Assembly: GCA_903911925.1 (NCBI GenBank)
Contig: CAIWFH010000011.1
Location: 1-64,000, forward strand
DNA: 64,000 bases
Direction of reading: 5' to 3'
From: an uncultured Acidobacteriaceae bacterium
Lineage (GTDB): Bacteria > Acidobacteriota > Terriglobia > Terriglobales > Acidobacteriaceae
Shown: one piece after another, positions 52,910-61,409 of the stretch
How the letters are laid out: each line of letters starts with the position of its first letter
Position numbering within the stretch: the stretch's first letter is position 1
Position numbers and translations under genes: made by a program
Notes under the pieces: generated by a model
The model's input: the letters and a program-made list of their open reading frames with translations, nothing else
Told to the model about the DNA's origin: nothing
The model's database searches: none

Positions 52910-55900
52910 TTACTCCGGAATCTGGTCAAACTCGTCGAACGTTGCGGCCGTCGCGGCTCCGTGGGCTCTCTTGCGGCGGCTCTCAAGGCGGCCGTGAACC
53001 AGGGAGAAGAAGGCAGGGACAAAGAACAGCGTAGCCACGGTGGCCAGCAGCAGGCCGCCGATTACGGCGCGGCCGAGGGGAGCGTTCTGTTCGCCTCCGT
53101 CGCCGAGGCCAAGTGCCATGGGCACCATGCCGATGATCATGGCCAGGGCGGTCATCAGCACCGGGCGCAGGCGGACAAAGCCGGCATTGAGCGCGGCTTT
53201 TCGCGCGTCGCCGACCAATGCCTCCAACTGCTCGCGCGCGAAGCTGACCACAAGGATGGAGTTGGCGGTGGCCACGCCCATGCACATGATGGCGCCGGTA
53301 AGGGCGGGAACGCTGAGCCGTGTGCCGGTGAGGAACAGGAACCAGACAATACCGGCCAGGGCCGCGGGCAACCCGGCGATGATGAGGAATGGATCGAGCC
53401 AGGACTGGAAGTTGACCACGATGAGCAGGTAGACGAGGAGGATGGAGAAGGCGAGGCCAGCAAGCAGGCCCTTGTAGGACTTGTCCATAGTCTCGCTCTG
53501 GCCGCGAAGGTCAAAGTGCGAGCCGCGCGGCAGTTCGTTGTTCTTCTGGTGGCGAGCGATCACTTCCTCGACCTTGCGCGTGACGGAACCAAGATCGGTG
53601 CCATCCACATTGGCGTAGATATCGATGACCGGCTGCACGTCGTAATGGCTAACGACGGCAAGTTCAGCTCCGGGCGTGATGGTTGCCAGGTTGCCAAGCA
53701 CCTGCGCGGGCCGGGCGGCGCCGGGCGCGCCGGTAGCGGCAGCGCCATTGAAAGCCTGCGATGAGGAAGTGCCGGTGACGGGCAGGCTGTTGAGCGCGGC
53801 AAGCGAGTCAACCTTGTATTGCGGAGTCTGGATGGCCACGTTGTAGGTGACGCCGCTTCTGGGGTCCAGATAGAAGTTGGGGCTGGTCTGAAAGCTTCCG
53901 CTGAGTGCCACGAGCAGGCTCTGGGCCACATCTCTCTGGGTGAGGCCGATAGCCTGGGCGCGGGTGCGGTCAACGTCCACGGTGAGCTTGGGATAGTCAA
54001 ATGCCTGCTGGATGCGGACGTCGGCGGCGCCGGGGATGTAGCGAATCTCGTCGGTGATGCGCTCTGCAAGGGCCCGGTTGCCGTAGAGATTGGGCCCGAC
54101 GATTTGAATGTCGATTGGCGCCGAGAGTCCGAAGTTGAGAATCTGGGTGACGATGTCGACCGGAAGCACGTAAAAGATGACGCCGGGATACTGGCGGACC
54201 AGCACCGCGCGCAGCTTTTCGACGTAATCGGCGGTGGGGTGGTGGTCCCTGGTCAACTGCACCTGGATGTCGGCGTCTCCCGGGCCAATGGGCGCCGAAG
54301 TGGAATAGGTGAGGTTCAGGCTGGAGTAGGGCAGGCCGATGTTATCGACGATGGTGACCACTTCATCGGCCGGGACATTCTGGCGGATGGTGGCGTCGAT
54401 GTGGTCGCAAAGCGCGGCTGTCTCTTCAATGCGCGTGCCAGTGCGGGCGCGCACGTGAATCTTGAACTGGCCGGAGTCGACCGCGGGAAAAAAGTCCTGG
54501 CCCAGCCAGGGCACCAGAATCGCGATGGAACCGACCGCGAAGACCATGAAGAGGATGATGAAGACTACTGCGTGGTCAACGCACAAGGTGAGCAGGCTGA
54601 GGTAGCCGCGCTTGAACGCGTCAAAGAACGATTCGAAGCCGCGCTGGAAGGCGACAAAGGGATTGCGGCTGGTGCGCTTGCGTGCCAGTTCGTTGTCGTC
54701 GTGCTCCTTGAGCAGGTACTTGGCCATGGTGGGCACCAGCGTACGAGAGAGGAAGTAGCTGGCGAGCATGGCAAAGACCACCGCCTCGGCCATGGGGACG
54801 AAGAGGTATTTGGCCACACCGCTCAAGAAGAACATGGGGACGAAGACGATGCAGATGGAGATGGTGGAAACGAAAGCGGGGATGGCAATCTGCGCCGAGC
54901 CGTCGAGGATGGATTGCTCGAGTTCCTTGCCGGCTTCGAGGTTGCGGTTGATGTTTTCGATAGCCACGGTGGCGTCGTCGACCAGGATGCCGACAGCCAG
55001 AGCCATGCCGCCCAAGGTCATGATGTTGATGGTTTCGTGCAGCATGGCCAGCACGCTGAGCGAGGTGAGAATGGAGAGCGGAATGGAAACCGCGATGATG
55101 ACCGTGGAACGAAAACTGCCCAGGAAGACCAGGATCATGATGGCGGTGAGGCAGGCAGCGATAATGGCTTCGCGCACCACGCCGTTAATGGCCCCGCGCA
55201 CAAAAATCGACTGATCGGAGAGCGGATTGATCTGCAACTGGGGTGGCAGCTGGCCCTTGATGTCGATGAGCTTTTTCTGGACGCCCCTGATGATGTCGAG
55301 CGTGGAGGCCGCGCCGATTTTCATGATGTTCATGACGACGCCGCGGGCGCCGTCGACGCGGACGATGTTGGTCTGCGGCGTGTTGCCGTCGCGCACGTGG
55401 GCCACGTCGCGAACATAGATGATGGCGCCGTTGGAGGTTTTGATGGGCAGGTTGTTCAGCTCATCGATGACGGTAGGCGCGGAATTGGTTTCGACGGCGT
55501 ACTCGTAGCGGTCGATCTTCATGGTGCCGGAGGGCGCGACGATATTTTGAGCCGTGAATGCGTTGACCACGTCGATAGGCGAGAGGCCCCTGGCCTGCAA
55601 GGCTGAAAGATCGAGATCCACCTGAACCGTGCGTTGCTTGCCGCCATAGGGGAACGGCGAATACGCGCCCTCGACAGTGGCCAGCTGAACACGGATGGTG
55701 TTCTGGCCCAGATCGTTCAATTGCTGTTCGTTCAGGCCTTTGCCGGAGAGGCCCAGTTGCAGCACAGGCACGCTGGAGGCGTTGTACTGGATGATGAAGG
55801 GCGGCGTGGTGCCTTGCGGCAGGGTGCGCAACACCACCTGGTTGACGGCGGTGATCTGGGCCACGGCGTTGGCCACGTTGACGTTCGGCTGGAAGAAGAT

Positions 55901-56179
55901 TTTGATGATGCCGGTGCCGTTGTAGGATTGCGACTCGATGTGCTCGATGTCGTTGACCGTGGAGGTCATGATGCGCTCGCTGGAGAAAACGAAGCGGGTC
56001 GAAATCTCCTGCGCGGAGAGGCCGGTATAGCCCCAGAGCACGGCAACGACTGGAATGTCGATATTGGGAAAGATATCGGTCGGCATCGATAGGATGCTGA
56101 AGGCGCCGGATATCAGGATCAGCAGCGCGAATACGACAAAGGTATAAGGCCGCCGCAGGGCAAGCCGGACAATCCACAT
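52910..56179 (-). CDS. RND efflux permease (AcrB-type, HAE family)
   Basis: Proton-driven inner-membrane pump of 1089 residues, first gene of the minus-strand efflux operon. N-terminal helix (TFVVFALLILISGAFSIL) and the fourth-helix proton-relay motif GMALAVGILVDDATVAIENI with the Asp pair are present. A second internal repeat contains GAIMCMGVATANSILVVSFA. Two large periplasmic loops are visible, as is the C-terminal GMVPMALGLGDGGEQNAPLGRAVIGGL. Order permease-MFP-OMF differs from E. coli acrAB but is frequent in Acidobacteriota. Substrate range not predictable. Confidence 0.94.
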   Translation of the reverse strand: MWIVRLALRRPYTFVVFALLILISGAFSILSMPTDIFPNIDIPVVAVLWGYTGLSAQEISTRFVFSSERIMTSTVNDIEHIESQSYNGTGIIKIFFQPNVNVANAVAQITAVNQVVLRTLPQGTTPPFIIQYNASSVPVLQLGLSGKGLNEQQLNDLGQNTIRVQLATVEGAYSPFPYGGKQRTVQVDLDLSALQARGLSPIDVVNAFTAQNIVAPSGTMKIDRYEYAVETNSAPTVIDELNNLPIKTSNGAIIYVRDVAHVRDGNTPQTNIVRVDGARGVVMNIMKIGAASTLDIIRGVQKKLIDIKGQLPPQLQINPLSDQSIFVRGAINGVVREAIIAACLTAIMILVFLGSFRSTVIIAVSIPLSILTSLSVLAMLHETINIMTLGGMALAVGILVDDATVAIENINRNLEAGKELEQSILDGSAQIAIPAFVSTISICIVFVPMFFLSGVAKYLFVPMAEAVVFAMLASYFLSRTLVPTMAKYLLKEHDDNELARKRTSRNPFVAFQRGFESFFDAFKRGYLSLLTLCVDHAVVFIILFMVFAVGSIAILVPWLGQDFFPAVDSGQFKIHVRARTGTRIEETAALCDHIDATIRQNVPADEVVTIVDNIGLPYSSLNLTYSTSAPIGPGDADIQVQLTRDHHPTADYVEKLRAVLVRQYPGVIFYVLPVDIVTQILNFGLSAPIDIQIVGPNLYGNRALAERITDEIRYIPGAADVRIQQAFDYPKLTVDVDRTRAQAIGLTQRDVAQSLLVALSGSFQTSPNFYLDPRSGVTYNVAIQTPQYKVDSLAALNSLPVTGTSSSQAFNGAAATGAPGAARPAQVLGNLATITPGAELAVVSHYDVQPVIDIYANVDGTDLGSVTRKVEEVIARHQKNNELPRGSHFDLRGQSETMDKSYKGLLAGLAFSILLVYLLIVVNFQSWLDPFLIIAGLPAALAGIVWFLFLTGTRLSVPALTGAIMCMGVATANSILVVSFAREQLEALVGDARKAALNAGFVRLRPVLMTALAMIIGMVPMALGLGDGGEQNAPLGRAVIGGLLLATVATLFFVPAFFSLVHGRLESRRKRAHGAATAATFDEFDQIPE

Positions 56180-56839
56180 AAGGCTGGTACTCGCTCCTGA
56201 ACCGTCTCTTGCGAGACAGGCTCACCGGGTTCCGGGGACCGGCGGCGTAACCGCCGAGACCCATTTCTGCTTGAAACTACAATGGTAGTCGAACAGGGGT
56301 GCAAACGGCGCGTCATTACAAGAGAATGGGGGATAACCTTAAGCCACCCTTAAGACGCTCTGGAGTGGGCAGGAGATTCAGAGAACGGCTGAACATGGCA
56401 AAGAGAAAGGCCCCTTCGAACCACATTGCAATTTAGTCGATTCAGCGTAGCTTAATCAACCTTGATATAGGCTTTCCGCATGCCGGTGCGAGTTCACTCA
56501 AACACAATCAACAACGCGAAGGTTCAGCGCGGTTGGTGGGATGAGATAGTCGCTCGGCGAGATTCAGCGTCAAACTGTCTTTGGAGCAAGTGAGGCTGAT
56601 CGTGCCCAGGGAGGGCTCTGCTCGCTTACAATGGACGCGACCTCAAATGGGGACAACGAGGCTCTTGTTCGATATCTTCGGGAGCCGGACCGTGGCCGCG
56701 CGGCGGTCGAAACCTTTAAGTAAACCGAATCGTCCTTAGAAACGTAGGCGGGGTAGTTTGACCCTTTTTCAGGGTCCTTGCTGCATGGTTGCCCTTGAGT
56801 GGGTATTCACACAATTGAAAACGACTGGAAACGACATTT
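56180..56839. other. Divergent control region of the two RND operons
   Basis: 660 bases with no gene, between divergent pump operons. It holds a CCTTAAG direct repeat (56337-56354), a GACCCT...AGGGTC hairpin (about 56759-56775) and presumably both promoters, none of which is clear. No regulator gene (TetR, two-component) is beside it, so control must be from elsewhere. Confidence 0.5.
56337..56354. promoter_or_regulatory. CCTTAAG-N4-CCTTAAG direct repeat
   Basis: Two identical heptamers with an 11-bp period, 160 bases upstream of the minus-strand permease. OmpR/PhoB-family response regulators bind direct repeats of this spacing, so it may be an operator; inferred only. Confidence 0.4.
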
Positions 56840-58180
56840 ATGGCATTTGAAGGCACTCCGGAATCCCATCTGAGCGTAGACACCGCAATTGAGCCGCCAC
56901 CGGCCCGCAAGGGGAAGTGGATTCGCATCCTGGTGTACCTGGTGCTGATTTGCGCTTTGGGTTTTATTGTGTGGCGGATTCACCAAAATCAGTTGCAGAC
57001 GGCGGCCAACAGTGCCGCCCAGGCAGCAGCATTGATGGGCCGTCCGGTGCCTGTGCAGGTGACGGCAGTGGAACAAAAGCCGATGCCGATCTTCCTGACC
57101 GCGCTGGGTACGGTAACGCCTTACATGAGCGTGACCGTTAAGGCGCGGGTGAACGGCGAATTGTTGCCGGTGAAGTTCACAGAAGGCCAGCAGGTGAAGC
57201 AGGGCGAGACGATCATGGTGATCGACCCCCGGCCCTACAAGGCCGCTCTTGACCAAGCCAAAGGCACACTGGCCCATGACGAGGCGCTGCTGAAGAACGC
57301 CCAGGCGGAATACAACCGCTACAAGGCGCTCTACGACGCCGGTGTGGTTTCAAAGGAAACGATGGAGACCGACCGGGCCACGCAGGGCCAGTACGAGGGC
57401 GCCATCGAGTCAGACAAGGCGGCGATTGAGACAGCCCAGCTGCAACTGAACTGGTGCACCATCCAGTCGCCGATCAACGGCCGCATTGGTTTGAGGCTGG
57501 TGGATCCGGGGAACATAATTACCGCCAACACCACCAACCTGGTGATCATCAACCAGTTCCAGCCCATGTCCGTGTATTTCACGCTGCCTGAGAATCAGCT
57601 TCCGCAGGTGCTGCACAAGCTGGCCGCGGAGCGCCGCCTGCCGGTGGACGCGTACGACCGGGGCGACGTGCAAAAACTGGCTTCGGGCCTACTGCTGACT
57701 GCCGACAACACCATCGACACCACCACTGGAACCGCCAAGCTGAAAGCGGTCTTCGACAACAAGGACAACGTACTTTTTCCCAACCAGTTTGTGAACATCC
57801 ACCTGGTGCTTGAGGACAGGCCCAACGCGCTGGTGGTTCCGTCGGCGGCGATTCAGACCGGGCTGCAGGGCTCGTTTGTGTGGGTTGTGGATACCGACGC
57901 CAAGGGCGCGGCAACCTCTCGCATTCAACCGGTGAAGGTAGCGCTGGCCGAGGGGCAGATGACGATTGTGGACAGCGGACTGCAGGCCGGGCAGAAGGTC
58001 GTGGTGGACGGCGCGGATCGCCTGCGGCCGGGACAGATTGTGACTGCCAACGCGGCCAGGCAGCGGACCGGACAGGCAGGCCAGGCACCGGCAGCCAATC
58101 CGTTTGCTGCTGCTCCCGCGCCGGAGGCGCCAACCGGTAAAACGAACGGCAAGAGCAACGACAAGAGGGAAAAGCAGTGA
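56840..58180 (+). CDS. mdtA: RND periplasmic adaptor, MdtA-like
   Basis: 446 residues, first gene of the plus-strand operon. A membrane anchor ([18 protein letters not shown]) is followed by [40 protein letters not shown], the coiled-coil hairpin ([21 protein letters not shown]), the [23 protein letters not shown] lipoyl half and [27 protein letters not shown]. These match E. coli MdtA (multidrug, with bile-salt efflux). A ~55-residue Gln/Ala/Pro/Lys-rich tail is extra. Its TGA overlaps the GTG of the next gene (GTGA). Confidence 0.9.
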   Translation: MAFEGTPESHLSVDTAIEPPPARKGKWIRILVYLVLICALGFIVWRIHQNQLQTAANSAAQAAALMGRPVPVQVTAVEQKPMPIFLTALGTVTPYMSVTVKARVNGELLPVKFTEGQQVKQGETIMVIDPRPYKAALDQAKGTLAHDEALLKNAQAEYNRYKALYDAGVVSKETMETDRATQGQYEGAIESDKAAIETAQLQLNWCTIQSPINGRIGLRLVDPGNIITANTTNLVIINQFQPMSVYFTLPENQLPQVLHKLAAERRLPVDAYDRGDVQKLASGLLLTADNTIDTTTGTAKLKAVFDNKDNVLFPNQFVNIHLVLEDRPNALVVPSAAIQTGLQGSFVWVVDTDAKGAATSRIQPVKVALAEGQMTIVDSGLQAGQKVVVDGADRLRPGQIVTANAARQRTGQAGQAPAANPFAAAPAPEAPTGKTNGKSNDKREKQ

Positions 58181-61100
58181 GCCTGAGTCCTTCCCGGCCT
58201 TTCATTCTGCGCCCGGTAGCGACCTCGCTGCTGATGGCGGCCATTCTGCTGGCGGGCGCTGTGGGCTACCAGCAGTTGCCGGTCTCCGCTCTGCCCGAAG
58301 TGGACTACCCGATCATCCAGGTGCTGACGTTCTATCCCGGCGCCGGGCCGGAAGTTATGGCCTCGTCGGTTACGGCGCCCCTCGAACGGCAGTTCGGGCA
58401 GATGCCGGGACTGAAGCAAATGACCTCAGTCAGTTCAGGCGGCGGCTCGGTGATTACGCTCGAGTTCAACCTTGACGAAAACATCGATGTGGCCGAGCAG
58501 GAGGTGCAGGCGGCCATCAATGGGGCCAACAGTTTTTTGCCCCAGGACTTGCCCAATCCGCCCATCTATAGCAAGGTGAACCCGGCCGACGCGCCGATCA
58601 TGACGCTGGCCCTTTACTCTGACTCTCTGCCGCTGGACAAGATTGAAGATGCGGCCGACACCAACCTGGCGCAGAAGGTTTCGCAGGTGACGGGCGTTGG
58701 CCTGGTGTCGATTGCCGGCGGGCAAAAGCCTTCGGTGCGCATTCAGGCCAACCCGTCGCAGCTTGCGGCTTACAACCTGAGCATGGAAGACCTGCGCACG
58801 GCGGTTGCCGCAGCCAACGTGGACCAGGCCAAGGGCACGCTGAACGGCAGCCGGCAGTCCTACACCATCGGCGCGAACGATCAGCTTATTTCCGGCGACG
58901 ATTACAAGCCGGTGATCATTGCCTATCGCAACGGCGCCGCTGTGCGGGCGTCCGATGTGGCCACCATTGTGGACGCAGCGGAAAACAACCAGCAGGCCGC
59001 CTGGATGAACCGCCAGCCGGCGGTGATCGTCAACATCCAGCGGCAGCCGGGCGCCAACATTATCGCGGTGGTAGACCGCATCCACAAACTGCTGCCCCAG
59101 TTGCAGGCCAGCCTTCCGGCTTCGGTGCAAGTGAAGGTGCTGACCGATCGCACGGTTACCATTCGCGCCTCGGTACGGGATGTCGAATTTGAATTGATGC
59201 TTACCATCGCCCTGGTGGTGATGGTGATCTTTCTGTTCCTGCGCAACCTGGCTGCCACCATTATTCCCTCAGTGGCAGTGCCTCTTTCGATTATCGGCAC
59301 TTTCGGCGTGATGTACCTGCTGGGCTATAGCTTGAACAACCTGACGCTGATGGCGCTGACCATTTCGACAGGCTTTGTTGTGGACGACGCCATCGTGATG
59401 ATCGAAAACATCTCGCGATTCATCGAAGAAGGCGACAGCCCGATGAGAGCGGCGCTGAAAGGCAGTGAACAGATCGGCTTCACCATCATGTCGCTGACCG
59501 TCTCGCTGATCGCAGTGCTGATCCCGCTGCTGTTCATGAGCGACGTGGTGGGCAAGCTGTTCCGCGAGTTCGCGGTTACGCTGGCGGTGACGATTCTGGT
59601 TTCAGCGTTTGTTTCGCTGACGTTGACGCCGATGATGTGTTCGCGCATCTTGCAGGACAAGAAGACTGCCAAGCAGACTCGTTTCTACTACTGGTCAGAA
59701 AAGGTATTCAACGCCGTGATCGCCTGGTACGGGCGGACGCTGCGGGTTGTGTTGCGTTTTCGATTTATTACCCTGCTGGTGACCATCGGGACGCTGGTCG
59801 CTACCGTGCTTCTGTTCCTGATTGTGCCCAAGGGATTCTTCCCGGTTCAAGATACGGGCGTGATCCTTGGCATCAGCGAAGCGCCGCAGACGGTGAGCTT
59901 CGGGAGCATGGCCACGCGGCAGCAAAAGCTCGTTGACGTGCTTCTGCAGGACCCAGCCGTGGACAACATTTCGTCGTTCATCGGGGTGGATGGAACCAAC
60001 ACCACCTTGAACTCGGGACGCATCCAGATCAACCTGAAGCCGCTTGATGTGCGCAAGATCTCGGCGACCGAAGTGATCCGCCGCCTGCAGCCCAAGCTGG
60101 AAAGCGTCGAAGGCATTCAGCTGTTTCTGCAGCCGTTGCAGGACCTGACGGTGGAAGATCGCGTGAGCCGCACCGAATTCCAGTATTCCTTGGAAGACCC
60201 GGACCAGGCGGAACTGGCCAGGTACACGCGGCTGATGGTCACTGAATTGGGGAAGGAATCCGTGGTCACCGACGTAGCCAGCGACCTGCAGGACCAGGGC
60301 TTGGGCGCAAAGCTGGTGATCGACCGCGATACGGCCGCACGGTTGGGCATCGCCATGGCCGACGTGGACAACACCCTCTACGACGCATTTGGACAACGCC
60401 AGGTTTCTACCATCTTTACCCAGCTCAACCAGTACCACGTGGTGATGGAAGTGGGACAAAACTTTCAGACCGACCCCACCACGCTGAACAATCTTTATGT
60501 GAAGTCTGCCAACGGCACGCAGGTTCCACTGGCCATGGTGGCGCACTGGGAGCAGTCGAAATCCCAGCTTTCCATCGGCCACCAGGGCCAGTTCCCTTCC
60601 ACGGTTGTCAGCTTCAACCTGGCGCCGGGCAAGGCGCTGGGCGACGCCGTGACCGCAGTCAAGCGCGTGGAGCAGCGGATCAACATGCCGGTGGCCATCA
60701 ATGCCAGCTTCCAGGGCACCGCGGCGGCGTTTCAGACTTCGCTAGCCAACGAACCGCTTCTCATCCTGGCCGCGCTGATCACCGTTTACATTGTGCTGGG
60801 CGTGCTCTACGAGAGCTACATTCACCCCATCACCATCATTTCGTCCCTGCCCTCTGCGGGCGTGGGCGCGCTTTTGGCGCTGCTGATTACGCGGGTGGAG
60901 TTCAGCGTGATTGCGCTGATCGGCATCATTCTGCTGATCGGAATTGTGCAGAAGAACGCCATCATGATGATCGACTTTGCCCTGCAGGCCGAACGCAACG
61001 AGGGCAAGTCGCCCGAGGATGCCATCTTCCAGGCTTGCCAACTGCGCTTCAGGCCCATCCTCATGACGACGATGGCTGCGCTGCTGGGCGGGTTGCCGCT

Positions 61101-61296
61101 GGCTCTGGGCGGCGGCGTGGGCGCCGAGTTGCGCGAGCCGTTGGGCATCACCATCGTCGGCGGACTGATTTTCTCGCAGATGCTTACTCTTTACACCGTG
61201 CCGGTGATCTATCTCTACTTTGACAAGCTGGCGCAGCGCATGAAGCCGCGGGTGATTACCAGCAGCTACTTGAAAGAGACGGCCAGCGCGGATTGA
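58177..61296 (+). CDS. mdtB: RND efflux permease, MdtB-like (GTG start)
   Basis: 1039 residues, the second component of the mdtABC-type operon. GTG start overlapping the MdtA stop gives [21 protein letters not shown], the family opening. Helix 4 carries [16 protein letters not shown] with the proton-relay Asp pair. The second repeat contains [20 protein letters not shown], the usual MdtB/MdtC wording. In E. coli MdtB and MdtC form a heterotrimer; the next gene is the MdtC-like partner. No regulator follows in the window. Confidence 0.92.
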   Translation: MSLSPSRPFILRPVATSLLMAAILLAGAVGYQQLPVSALPEVDYPIIQVLTFYPGAGPEVMASSVTAPLERQFGQMPGLKQMTSVSSGGGSVITLEFNLDENIDVAEQEVQAAINGANSFLPQDLPNPPIYSKVNPADAPIMTLALYSDSLPLDKIEDAADTNLAQKVSQVTGVGLVSIAGGQKPSVRIQANPSQLAAYNLSMEDLRTAVAAANVDQAKGTLNGSRQSYTIGANDQLISGDDYKPVIIAYRNGAAVRASDVATIVDAAENNQQAAWMNRQPAVIVNIQRQPGANIIAVVDRIHKLLPQLQASLPASVQVKVLTDRTVTIRASVRDVEFELMLTIALVVMVIFLFLRNLAATIIPSVAVPLSIIGTFGVMYLLGYSLNNLTLMALTISTGFVVDDAIVMIENISRFIEEGDSPMRAALKGSEQIGFTIMSLTVSLIAVLIPLLFMSDVVGKLFREFAVTLAVTILVSAFVSLTLTPMMCSRILQDKKTAKQTRFYYWSEKVFNAVIAWYGRTLRVVLRFRFITLLVTIGTLVATVLLFLIVPKGFFPVQDTGVILGISEAPQTVSFGSMATRQQKLVDVLLQDPAVDNISSFIGVDGTNTTLNSGRIQINLKPLDVRKISATEVIRRLQPKLESVEGIQLFLQPLQDLTVEDRVSRTEFQYSLEDPDQAELARYTRLMVTELGKESVVTDVASDLQDQGLGAKLVIDRDTAARLGIAMADVDNTLYDAFGQRQVSTIFTQLNQYHVVMEVGQNFQTDPTTLNNLYVKSANGTQVPLAMVAHWEQSKSQLSIGHQGQFPSTVVSFNLAPGKALGDAVTAVKRVEQRINMPVAINASFQGTAAAFQTSLANEPLLILAALITVYIVLGVLYESYIHPITIISSLPSAGVGALLALLITRVEFSVIALIGIILLIGIVQKNAIMMIDFALQAERNEGKSPEDAIFQACQLRFRPILMTTMAALLGGLPLALGGGVGAELREPLGITIVGGLIFSQMLTLYTVPVIYLYFDKLAQRMKPRVITSSYLKETASAD

Positions 61297-61329
61297 CCAG
61301 GACTTAGGGACCAGGGACTGAGGGAATAG

Positions 61330-61370
61330 CCGGGTTTCCCCGGTCTCGATTTTGAGACCGGGGAAACCTC
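61330..61370. repeat. Family A repeat inside the mdt operon
   Basis: GGTTTCCCCGGTCTCGATTTTGAGACCGGGGAAACC: stem GGTTTCCCCGGTCTC pairs with GAGACCGGGGAAACC around a six-base loop. It lies in the mdtB-mdtC spacer and may tune mRNA stability between them. Confidence 0.75.
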
Positions 61371-61409
61371 GAACTTCGACGGCAACAAGTTTGGCAGGAA
61401 CCGCGACTC

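Noticed and set aside
53819..55606. 595-codon open frame on the plus strand
   Set aside because: Antisense shadow of the RND permease gene; Gly/Asp/His-rich composition typical of GC-skewed shadows.
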